Assembly: GCA_031291795.1 (NCBI GenBank)
Contig: JARLIJ010000011.1
Span: 1 to 36,176, forward strand
Source of the DNA: Acetobacteraceae bacterium
Lineage (GTDB): Bacteria; Pseudomonadota; Alphaproteobacteria; Acetobacterales; Acetobacteraceae
DNA: 36,176 nucleotides
Reading direction: 5' to 3'
Under the pieces are notes generated by a model, which was not told the origin of the DNA, did no database searches, and saw only the letters and a program-made list of their open reading frames with translations. Made by a program: the position numbers and the translations under genes. Within the stretch, counting starts at the first letter, position 1, and the number at the start of each line of letters is the position of its first letter. Below, piece by piece: positions 8,315 through 17,100 of this stretch.

Positions 8315-9394
8315 GTGAAACTGCACGCGCCGGCGCGTGCGGCGGTGTTGGTGGCATGCGTCGCGCTTGCGGGCGGCACCGTTGCGTGGCTGACCTCCCT
8401 CCCCACGCCACGGCACGCGGCGGAGCATGTGGCGGCAGCAACCGCCATCCCGGTCGACCCAGCCTCGATCGAGGCCATCGCGCGCCGACCGCCCACCGAA
8501 ACCACGTTATTTCGCCTGCAGGAAGCGCCCGCTGTGCTGGTGATCGCCTTCGGATCGCAACATGAGCAGGCACAGGCGCTCAATCGTGTGGCCGCGCTGG
8601 TCGAGAAAGCCGGCTTTCCGCACGACCGGGTACTGACCGAGGCCGAATTCGCCGCGCGACTACAGGCGCAGGCGACCGAACCGGACGATTTCTACGACGG
8701 GCACGACTACCGGGCCGCCGACCTGGCCCGCTTCTTCGCGCTTGCGGCACGCGACCAGGTATCGCTTACCCCGCAGGAACGCTGGGTACGGGATATCGTG
8801 CTCCAGGAGGGCTGGCTGGCGCCGGATGCGGTCGGGGCACTCATCTCGCTCCCCCCGGCGATCGACCGCATCGACGCCGTGGACCGGGCAACCATTCTGC
8901 GACATGAGTTGTCCCACGCCGCCTATTTCACCGATCCGGCCTACCGCGCCTACACGATCCGTCTTTGGACGACGGCCCTGACCGAAGCAGAACGCGCCGC
9001 CATTCGTGCCTGGCTTGCCGAACAGGGCTACGATCCCTCTGATGAGGACCTGATGCGCAACGAGGCGCAGGCCTACCTCCTCCACACCGTCAACCCGCGC
9101 TACTTCGCCCCCGCGATGATCGGCATGGCGTCCGCGCGCTACACCGCCCTGCGCGCCGACCTCATCGATGGCATGCAAGAGGGCTGGCTGAAGGCCAGCG
9201 CGCGCACCCTGGAACCGCCGCCCCCGCAGCCACGGCTCAGCGTGCCGCCGTCTCCAGCACCAGCGCACCAGCCGCCACCCGCTCCCCTCGCCGCGCAGCC
9301 TCCACGGCCGCCGCGTGCAGCGCATGGAGATAGGGATCGGCCGGCTCCTGGCCTGCACGTGTTCCCGGCAGCAGCGTCCGCACCGACACGGTGA
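8315..9394 (+). CDS. Putative exported HExxH metallopeptidase
   Basis: This is a 359-aa protein of no family I can name. An N-terminal hydrophobic stretch (about residues 8-25) is a signal peptide or membrane anchor. The central helix carries HELSH (His197, Glu198, His201), a zincin HExxH motif. RNEAQAYLLHT follows 50 residues later with Glu250 as a possible third zinc ligand, in the gluzincin arrangement. Residues 299-359 are a Pro/Ala-rich tail. The GTG at 8315 is the likeliest start, but it has no clear ribosome-binding site. The tail is encoded on the strand opposite the last 158 bp of the kinase gene, so its composition may simply mirror that gene. The peptidase activity is inference from the motif. 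Confidence 0.7.
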   Translation: MKLHAPARAAVLVACVALAGGTVAWLTSLPTPRHAAEHVAAATAIPVDPASIEAIARRPPTETTLFRLQEAPAVLVIAFGSQHEQAQALNRVAALVEKAGFPHDRVLTEAEFAARLQAQATEPDDFYDGHDYRAADLARFFALAARDQVSLTPQERWVRDIVLQEGWLAPDAVGALISLPPAIDRIDAVDRATILRHELSHAAYFTDPAYRAYTIRLWTTALTEAERAAIRAWLAEQGYDPSDEDLMRNEAQAYLLHTVNPRYFAPAMIGMASARYTALRADLIDGMQEGWLKASARTLEPPPPQPRLSVPPSPAPAHQPPPAPLAAQPPRPPRAAHGDRDRPAPGLHVFPAAASAPTR

Positions 9395-11183
9395 CAAGCA
9401 CCATGTCGGTGCCATACGGTTCGCCGACGCTGCCGATTACGCCGTCGCCTGCCGGCCCCAGTGCGACCCGCTCCCCTGCCGCCCAGCGATGCACGTCGCC
9501 AGCGGCGGGATCGAGATGCACCACCGTCTGGCCTTGGTCCGTGATGTAATCGAGCCGCACCTCACCCGCGAAATCCGGCATTCGCAAAGCCACGCGGATC
9601 GCCTCGCCGGCGAGCAGGCGCGCGCGGGGGTCCGCCAGTGCCAGCCGCAGAGCTCCAGGCTCCGCGCCACGCATGAGGTCCGCGGCCTGGCACAGCGCTC
9701 CGACGGCGGGAAAGACCTGCAATGCGTCACGGGCGACCTCGCCCGTGTAGGCGGCCAGCAGCGGCGCCAATGCCGTGCGCGCCGTGTCGTCTCCCACGAT
9801 GCCGCGCAGGCTCACCAGCGGCGGGTCGCGCTGCACGGCTGCCGTGATGGCTGCACACGGCAATTGGCCGAGCGCCGGGACGAGGCGCGCATCCAGTTTG
9901 GGTGGCCAGGCCTCGGGCGTCGGCGCGGCAGGGCTTTTTTCAGCCTGCCCGGTTGCCGGCGCCGACGGCTGTCCGGCGGCCGCCGGCGTGGCTGGCTGGC
10001 TTGCGAGCGGTGCGCCCGGTTGGCCAGCAGCCAGAGCTGCCGGCTGGATGACGGCCGGCGCTGCCGGCCGACCGGCAGCCGGGCTGGCTGGCTGGCTGGC
10101 AGCTGAAGCAGCCGGACGGTCGGTCCCGACAGCGGGCGGCGACGCTGATGCGACGGAGCGGTCCCCGCCCAGGCGCCCCGCTCCAAGGAAATGCCAGGCC
10201 ATGCCGCCCAGCGCCGCAACCGCGGTCAGTCCCGCCAGGACCAAACCGATCCGCCGCACGTTGGACGTGGGGGGTGCCGGCACCAAGCTGGCCGTCAAGG
10301 CCGCCGCGAAGGCTTCGGCATTGGGGAACCGGTCGACCGGCTGCTTGGCCATGGCGCGCAGAACCACCGCGTCCAACGCCGGCGGCACCGCCGCTCCGGC
10401 GCGCGACGGCGGCACCGGCTGTTCAGTGCGCACCTGGTGCATGACCGCGAACAGGTCGCCCTCGAACGGCTTCCGGCCGGTCAGCAACTCGTAGAGCACC
10501 ACCCCGCACGCATAGAGGTCGCTGCGCGCGTCCACCGGTGCCCGCGATTCGAATTGTTCGGGCGACATGTAGGTGGGCGTGCCGATCAGAGCGCCCTGTG
10601 CGGTCAGGTCGCTCGTCTCGGTCCGCGCGATCCCGAAATCCGTCAGCTTCACCGCCCCGTTGCGGCTCAGCATCACGTTGCCCGGCTTGATGTCGCGATG
10701 CAGGACGCCGGCGCGATGGCACGCCGCCAACGCCAGCAGCATCTCCTGCACGATCGCCACCGCCCGTTCCGGCGTCATCGTCTCATTCCTCTGGCGCAGG
10801 TCCTGCAGCAGGGCAGCCAGGCTGTCGCCGTCGACGAACTCCATGACCAGGTAGGCGGCGCCGGCTTGCTCGCCGTAGTCGTAGACGCTGACCACGCCGG
10901 AATGCCCCAGCCGGCCGGCGATCTGCGCCTCCCGCCGGAAGCGCGCCCGCAACTCCTGCTGCTCCGCGTCGGTCCGCCCCAGAAGCTGCACCCGCTTGAT
11001 CGCGACCCGGCGCATCAGGTCGGGATCCCAGGCGTGGTAGACCACCCCGGAGGCACCGCTGCCGATCGGTCCGCGCAACTCGTACTTACCCAATGTCGAC
11101 GGCACCGGCGGCAGCTCCCGAGGCTCCGTCAGCGGATCATAGTCCGGCACGTACACCCCGCGAAGGGACCGCGGCCCCGCCAC
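9237..11183 (-). CDS. Transmembrane Ser/Thr protein kinase with sensor domain
   Basis: This is a 648-aa Hanks-type kinase. The cytoplasmic catalytic domain (about residues 32-300) has a glycine loop GSGASG (41-46), catalytic Lys63 in AIKR, HRDIKPGN (162-169, Asp164) and DFG (182-184). All key residues are present, so it is an active-type RD kinase. One transmembrane helix spans about 312-332. A Pro/Ala/Gln linker of imperfect QPAxPAAG-type repeats (about 350-425) leads to an extracytoplasmic domain (430-648) whose VRLDYITDQGQTVVHLDP part resembles DUF4384. The GTG at 11183 overlaps the CHAT gene by 47 bp; GTGs at residues 10 and 12 are alternative starts. It is last in the TPS block, so it may sense the secretion system or the envelope. 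Confidence 0.9.
   Translation of the reverse strand: MAGPRSLRGVYVPDYDPLTEPRELPPVPSTLGKYELRGPIGSGASGVVYHAWDPDLMRRVAIKRVQLLGRTDAEQQELRARFRREAQIAGRLGHSGVVSVYDYGEQAGAAYLVMEFVDGDSLAALLQDLRQRNETMTPERAVAIVQEMLLALAACHRAGVLHRDIKPGNVMLSRNGAVKLTDFGIARTETSDLTAQGALIGTPTYMSPEQFESRAPVDARSDLYACGVVLYELLTGRKPFEGDLFAVMHQVRTEQPVPPSRAGAAVPPALDAVVLRAMAKQPVDRFPNAEAFAAALTASLVPAPPTSNVRRIGLVLAGLTAVAALGGMAWHFLGAGRLGGDRSVASASPPAVGTDRPAASAASQPASPAAGRPAAPAVIQPAALAAGQPGAPLASQPATPAAAGQPSAPATGQAEKSPAAPTPEAWPPKLDARLVPALGQLPCAAITAAVQRDPPLVSLRGIVGDDTARTALAPLLAAYTGEVARDALQVFPAVGALCQAADLMRGAEPGALRLALADPRARLLAGEAIRVALRMPDFAGEVRLDYITDQGQTVVHLDPAAGDVHRWAAGERVALGPAGDGVIGSVGEPYGTDMVLVTVSVRTLLPGTRAGQEPADPYLHALHAAAVEAARRGERVAAGALVLETAAR
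10082..10100 (-). repeat. GGCT tetranucleotide repeat in kinase linker
   Basis: 4.75 tandem copies of GGCT (plus-strand reading) occur inside the kinase gene, in the linker between the membrane helix and the extracytoplasmic domain. A shorter run, GGCTGGCTGGC, lies at 9990-10000. The unit length is not a multiple of three, so slippage would shift the frame after an intact kinase and membrane segment. The copy number is low for a true contingency locus. Confidence 0.6.
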
Positions 11184-14100
11184 CCTCGCCGATCAGCGCC
11201 AGGGGGGCCCAATAGAATGGGTGGGCCAGTGCCGCGACCGGTCCGTGCGCCTGGGCCAGCAAGGCACGCTGCTGGGCCGCCAACGCGGCGGCCAGCCCCT
11301 GGTCGGGCGCCTGGTGGAAGCGCTGCATCGTGCCCGCCACCAGGATCGTGGTCACCTGATCGTTCACCGCCCAATGTGTCACCATCAGCGCACGCGCGCC
11401 GGCGAAGAAGAAGCTGCGCGCCAGGCCGGACAGGCTTTCGCCGGCCGGCAGGCCGTCCGCGCCGCTCGTATTGCAGGCCGACAGGATGACGACGTCCGCA
11501 TCCAGGTCCCATTGCGCGATCTGCGAGGCGGTCAGCAGGGCGCTCGATGCATCCGCGGCGCCAGGCACGGCCGAGGCCAGGATGGCGGGTTCGCTCTGGC
11601 AATTCAGGTCAGTCGGCAGCAGGCCATGGGTGGCAAAGTGCAACACCCGGAAGTCCTTCAACGGGCGGCGCAGCACGGCGTCGCGCGTGAACGCCGCCCC
11701 CAGCGCTTCCTCCTGCGCGGCGCCGCCAAGCCGCTGGCGCACCAGTTCGATCTCGGCCCGTGCGCCCGGCAGGCGTGGCAATCCGCTCAGCAGCATTGCA
11801 CTGCGCTGGCAAGCCGCGGCGGGAAAGCTGGCGGCAGCCTGTTTGGGCGTCACCGGCACCGGGTCGCCGAACCCGATCCACGGTTGCGCCGCCCGCGAGG
11901 CGCCCGCCAGCCGGCGCAGGCTGACGAAATTGGCCGGCGCGGGCACATGGGCGATGGTCATGCGCTGCACCAGCCACGGCGCCTGCGCGAGGTCGCCACC
12001 CGCAGGGCCGCTCAGCAGCAGTCCGAACGGGATCGACAGCAACGGCCCGGACGGCGCGACGACAAGGCGATCCGCCCCGGCAAGCCGGGGCTCGACCGGC
12101 GCAAGCGTCGCCCGGTACAGTGCCTCGGCGGCCCCGGTGTCGAACGGCGGCGGCAGGCCATCCGCGCCCGGCTGCATGCTCGCGCGGATCTTTCCGACCA
12201 GCGCCTGCATCTGCGGCCGCCCGCCCGGGATCCGCGCCACGGCGATCCGACCGTCGCGCAGCAGCAGCGTCCAGCCGTGGTCCTCGCCCAGCACGATCGC
12301 CGCCAGCGCCTCATTCGGGCGCAGAACGGCGAACACGTCCTGCGCCGAGACCGCCGTTTCGACCAGTTGCCGGTAGTTCGGGGATGCGGTGCCAAGCGCG
12401 GCTTCTGCATCGGATTCCGCGGCCTCCGCCAGCTCGACAGCGTGGGTGAGGTTGGCAAGCGACGACCCTGCCGGGGTGGCACCGGCATGCTGCGCCTCCT
12501 CGGCGGCATCCAGCGACCGATAGAGGTCCTCCAGCGTACCCGCCGCGGCGTCGCGGCGCCGGATCGCCTCGCCGACCCGGGTATCGTGCTGCGCCTCCGA
12601 CAGGCGCGCCGCGGCCTCGGCGATCTGGGTGCCGGTGACGCTCGACTGGGCGAGTTGCGCGGCCGCGAACAGATCGGCCCGCAGTGCCTCGGCCGCCGCC
12701 GGCGTGGACGCGCCATCGGCTGCGGCGGCGAGCCCGTCCAGGCACGGCATCATCAGCTCGACCGAAGCGCCGCCGCGCAGCCTCTGCAGCAGGCCGACGG
12801 CACGGCGGCAGACCTGCTCCCCGTCCTCGGCCCGCCCCTGCCGGAACAGGCTCGCCGCCCGCAGCAGCTCGGTTTCCGCCACCGGGCGGCTGGTCGGGAA
12901 GACCTGGTTGAACGCACTGGCGGACCGGGTCAGCAGCGACAGGGCCTGAGCCGGCTCATGCTGCGCCTCGGCGATCATCGCCGAGGTGCGCAGGATGCGT
13001 GCCTCCAGCACCGCCTGGGCCATGCCATGCGTGTCGGCAAGCTGCTGCGCCGCCTGGTTCTCCTGCTGGCTCTCCGCCAACCGCCCAAGCCGCAACAGCG
13101 CCACGGCGCGGCTGCGTTTGGCGGAAATCAGGCCGAGCACGGCCGAGGCGCCGATCGGGTCCTGGAAGAGCTGCGCCTCGGCGAGGCCAGCGACCGCGGC
13201 TTCCAGGCCACGTGGCGCGGCCGTCCCAGCCGGCCGCGCAACCCGCTGGCCAGGGGGCGCCAGGGGGGCAAATCCCCGCTCCGCCTCATCGAACAGCACG
13301 ATTGCCTCGGGCAAGCGGTTCTGGTTCAGCAGGCTGAGGCCGCGATACAGCGCCAGACGTGGCACGACGGTCTCGTCGGCCAAATGCGCCGTGCCGGCGC
13401 GCGATGCCGCAACCAGACGGGCAGCGGTTGCAAACACCGCGTCGCTTTCAGCGTACCGTCCCAGGTTGGAGAGCTGCAGGGCCTGATGCAGCAGCGGGTC
13501 GGCACGGGCCGGTGCGTCCGGTCCCTGGTAGCGCAGTTGCAATGCCGCCGCCTGGCGGAACGCGGCCTCAGCGGCAGCGAAGTTCTCGGTCAGGTTGGCC
13601 CGCACCCCGGCGACCATCAGGGTCTCATAGTCGCGTATGTCGCGCGAACTCACGGCCTGGGCGGCGGCACGCCGCGCGGCCAGCGCCTCATCCACCGTTT
13701 CCGCCTGGGCCGCCTCGGGTGGCAAGCGTCCGGCCATGACACCGATGCCACGCCGAAGGACCAGGGCAGCAGCGGGGTCGGCGTCGCCGTAATACGCCGT
13801 GCCGTCGATCACCACGGCCACCGCGACCCGCGACCAGCCGCCAATCCGGCGGCTGCAGTCCAGTGTAGCGGCCTGGGCACCGAACAGCGCCTCGCCCGCC
13901 GCCGGGCGGCAGTCGAAGCGTCGGTCCAACGCGGTGCGCCATGCGCTGGCCTGCACCAGCTGGCTTGCCGCCGCCCCGGCCGGCGCAATCCCCGCCACAA
14001 CCCGCCCGCTGGGCTGACTCACATCGCCGCAATAGATCAGCGCCTCGCCGTTCGGCTGGCCCTGCTGGGTGCAGGCCATCCCCGATCCGTCATTGCCCAG

Positions 14101-14190
14101 CCCGATCGGGGTCGCGGAGCGGGGGGCTATGGCCGGGCCGGAACACGCGGCCAGCAGGAAAACGGCACAGGCGATGACACCGGGTCGCAT
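11137..14190 (-). CDS. TPR-CHAT caspase-like protease, predicted lipoprotein
   Basis: This is a 1017-aa protein. The N-terminus is a lipoprotein signal with lipobox LLAAC (Cys16) followed by Ser, which by the +2 rule favours the outer membrane. The middle (about residues 150-650) is Ala/Leu-rich helical sequence with TPR-like repeats, for example RYAESDAVFATAARL. The C-terminus (about 690-1010) is a CHAT domain of the caspase/separase clan, with the catalytic dyad His855 in HFATHG and Cys906 in LSACNTSG. The C-terminal FYWAPLALIG is also typical. The ATG at 14190 lies one base after the tpsA stop, so translation is coupled. The likely role, from location and neighbours, is processing of the TpsA protein in the envelope; this is inference. 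Confidence 0.88.
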   Translation of the reverse strand: MRPGVIACAVFLLAACSGPAIAPRSATPIGLGNDGSGMACTQQGQPNGEALIYCGDVSQPSGRVVAGIAPAGAAASQLVQASAWRTALDRRFDCRPAAGEALFGAQAATLDCSRRIGGWSRVAVAVVIDGTAYYGDADPAAALVLRRGIGVMAGRLPPEAAQAETVDEALAARRAAAQAVSSRDIRDYETLMVAGVRANLTENFAAAEAAFRQAAALQLRYQGPDAPARADPLLHQALQLSNLGRYAESDAVFATAARLVAASRAGTAHLADETVVPRLALYRGLSLLNQNRLPEAIVLFDEAERGFAPLAPPGQRVARPAGTAAPRGLEAAVAGLAEAQLFQDPIGASAVLGLISAKRSRAVALLRLGRLAESQQENQAAQQLADTHGMAQAVLEARILRTSAMIAEAQHEPAQALSLLTRSASAFNQVFPTSRPVAETELLRAASLFRQGRAEDGEQVCRRAVGLLQRLRGGASVELMMPCLDGLAAAADGASTPAAAEALRADLFAAAQLAQSSVTGTQIAEAAARLSEAQHDTRVGEAIRRRDAAAGTLEDLYRSLDAAEEAQHAGATPAGSSLANLTHAVELAEAAESDAEAALGTASPNYRQLVETAVSAQDVFAVLRPNEALAAIVLGEDHGWTLLLRDGRIAVARIPGGRPQMQALVGKIRASMQPGADGLPPPFDTGAAEALYRATLAPVEPRLAGADRLVVAPSGPLLSIPFGLLLSGPAGGDLAQAPWLVQRMTIAHVPAPANFVSLRRLAGASRAAQPWIGFGDPVPVTPKQAAASFPAAACQRSAMLLSGLPRLPGARAEIELVRQRLGGAAQEEALGAAFTRDAVLRRPLKDFRVLHFATHGLLPTDLNCQSEPAILASAVPGAADASSALLTASQIAQWDLDADVVILSACNTSGADGLPAGESLSGLARSFFFAGARALMVTHWAVNDQVTTILVAGTMQRFHQAPDQGLAAALAAQQRALLAQAHGPVAALAHPFYWAPLALIGEGGGAAVPSRGVRAGL

Positions 14191-14191
14191 C

Positions 14192-17100
14192 TCAGTAGTC
14201 CAGCTTCGACACATTGGGCAGGATCTGGAACAGATCCGGGTCGTCGGTCGGCACGCGGATCGGCGTGAATTCGACCGTGTCGAGGGGCTTTTGCACTGGC
14301 ACCGGATCGCGTTGGACCAGGATGCAGTCCACCGACCCGATCGGACAGCCGTTGAGCAGGTAGGCGGCATTCTGTAGCGGCAGGATAAAAGCGTTTTGCG
14401 CCGCCGCCGCGCCGGACAGGCCGCCAATCGTGCCGAACAGGGCCGCGCCCCCACCGCTGCCGGTGTAAAAAAGATCGAGCCGCCCCAGAGTCAGGTTGGT
14501 CGCCGTGGCGATGCCGGCCTGCATGTTGAGGATCAGCCAGGTCTGCGGCGCAGCCACGGACGCGAGTGCCACGTTGCCGTTCGGCGACAGCTCCGCCACC
14601 GAAGCACCGCCCGCCGAACCGGCGATGGTCAGCGTCCCGGTCTGGCGGATGCTGGCGGCCGTCAGCAATACGCCGGCGCCGCCGTTCGAGGGCAACAGGC
14701 TGGAATCGAGGCCGACGCGACCGGTCGGTACAGTGCCACCGGTCAGCAGCGTGCCGCCATTGAGCGTGATGCTGCCCTGGGTTGTCAGGTCCAGCCGCTG
14801 GGCTTGCAGCGTGGCATTCGTCTCGGTGATGGCGCCACCGGTCGAGGTCAGGCTCACCAGGTTCGGCGCCGTCACGCTGCCGGTGATGCCGATCGATCCG
14901 GCATTGGTCACCGTGACGCTGGTCCCGGCGGTGATGGCGCCTCCGATGGCGAGGTTCGGCCGGTTGTTCAGCGTAAATGCCGTGCCGGCGCTGAAGTCGA
15001 CCAGGCTGCCGACCTGGTTGGGGCCAGTCAGGTCGACGCTGGTCGCAGCGCTGCCGGTCAGGTGGGCGGTGGCGAGGATGCCGCCCCCCGCGATAGCGCC
15101 ATCCGTCGTCGTGAGGATCAGGCTGTTGGTGCCGGTCAGGCTGCCTTCGACGAGCAGCGACCCGGCGGTGATCGTGACGCTTTGGGCCCGTATGCTGCCG
15201 GCGATCGAAAGCGCGGCGGGTTCGGACAGCAAGACAAAGCTGCCGCCATCGATCGTGCCGCTCACCACGGGGTCCTGGCTGTTCAAGAGGGTGAGACCGC
15301 CGGTCGCGGTGAAATCGCCGAACGCCTGGATCGCGTTGGTGCCGGCGATGCTGGCACTGGTGGCAGCGTGGCCGGAGAGCAAGCCCGCCCGGATGGTGCC
15401 GGTCTGCTGTATGCTGCCGGTGGTTGCGGTCAGCGCCACGCTGCCGGCGCCGTTCAGGAACCCGCCGAGGGTCAGTGCCTGGGCAGTCAGCGCGATGGCG
15501 TTGGCCGTGATGCTGCCCGGCACGGTCATCGTGCCGGCATCGGTGATGGTGACCGAAGGTCCTCCGTCGACCACGCTGGCAACCGTGAAGTTGGCTTGGT
15601 CGACCAGGGTCAGGCCGGCCCCGGCGGTGAAATCTCCCAGGGTCGCGATTGCGTTGGGCCCGGTCAGGCTGACGGCGCCGGCCGCCGTACCGGTCAGTTG
15701 GGCGGTGGTGAGGATGCCGGCCCCCGTGATGTCGCCCAAGCTGGTGAGGCTGACGGCATTCGTGCCAGTGAGCGCGCCGCTCAAGGCGATGCTGTTCGCG
15801 CTGAGCGTGACCGTAGGCGCATTCAGGCTGCCGGGGATGCTCAGCGCGCCGGTGTCGGTCAGCGTTGCCTGGGTTCCTGCGGAAACCGGACCGCCGATCG
15901 ACAGGTCGGTAGTATCGTTGAAGATGAAACTGGTGCCGGCGCTGAGGCTGCCGAGGCTCGCGACCCGGTTGGCCCCGGTCAGTGCAATGCCGCCGACGGC
16001 GGACCCGCCGAGCAATGGCGTCGCGATGACGCCCCCGGCGGTGATCCCGCCCTGGGTGGCAATCAGCGACACGCTGCCGGTGCCGTCGATTCCACCGCTC
16101 ACGTCGATCGCGGTACCGGTCAGGCTCACGGATGTCGCCGTGATGCTGCCGGGCAGGCGCAGCGCGCCGGCGTCGGTGATGGCCACCGCGGCGCCGCCAT
16201 TCACCGTCCCGCCGACGGTGAGCGCGGCGGCATCGTTCAGGCTGAACCCGCCCGAGGTCGAGAAGTCGCCCAGATCGAGGATGACATTGGCTCCGGAAAG
16301 CGCGACCGTGTTGGCCTGGCCGGTCAGCATGGTGGCGCCCAGCACGCCGGAACCGCTGATGGCGCCGGCGGCGTAGAGCCGCAACAGGCTGGCCGACGCG
16401 TTGGCGACCATGGCGGTGCCGTTGACCCGGATCGCGCCGGCCAGGATGTCCGTGCCGTCCACGCTGCCCAGGGTCAGCGTGCCGGTGCGGATCGCGTCGA
16501 AGTCGCTCTGCAGCAGCGACAGCGTGCCGGAACCGCGGGTCGCATCCAGGCTGATCGTGCGGCCGGCCGTGGCCGGTGCGATGGCCACCTGCCCGCCCGG
16601 CGCCGAGACCGATCCATGCACTGCCAGCCCGTCCGCTCGGAAGGCAATGGTGTGGCCGGTGCCGGCAGCGACGGCGCCGGTCACGTCCAGGCTGCCCGCG
16701 GTGTAGAGCGCCAGGTCGGTACCGGCGGTCATCGGGCCGAGGGTGGCGATGACATTGCTGGTGGACGTGGCGCCGGTCAGGGCGATGCTGGTGGCGGCAC
16801 TGCCGGAGAGCGTGCCGGCTCGCAGCACGCCGGTCTCGGAGATTGCGCCGGTGCTGGCCACCAGGCTGGTGCTGCCGGCGCCGCCGTCGCTGACCAGGCC
16901 GGAGATCGCGATGGCGTCGGCCGTCAGGCCGACGGCGATGGCGGAGCCCGATCGCGGCGCGATGGTGCCGGCGACCAGCAACGTGCCGGCATCGAGGATC
17001 TGGACGGCGCTGCCGCCGGCCAGCGTCCCGGCGACCGTCAGGGCCTGGCCGTCGCGCAAGGCGAAGCTGCCCGCAGAGAAATCGCCGAGCGTCGCCACCT

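Noticed and set aside
11221-14268. 1015-codon plus-strand frame opposite the CHAT gene
   Set aside because: The minus strand carries a complete TPR-CHAT protein with its catalytic dyad. The plus frame is Arg/Gln/Gly-rich without motifs.
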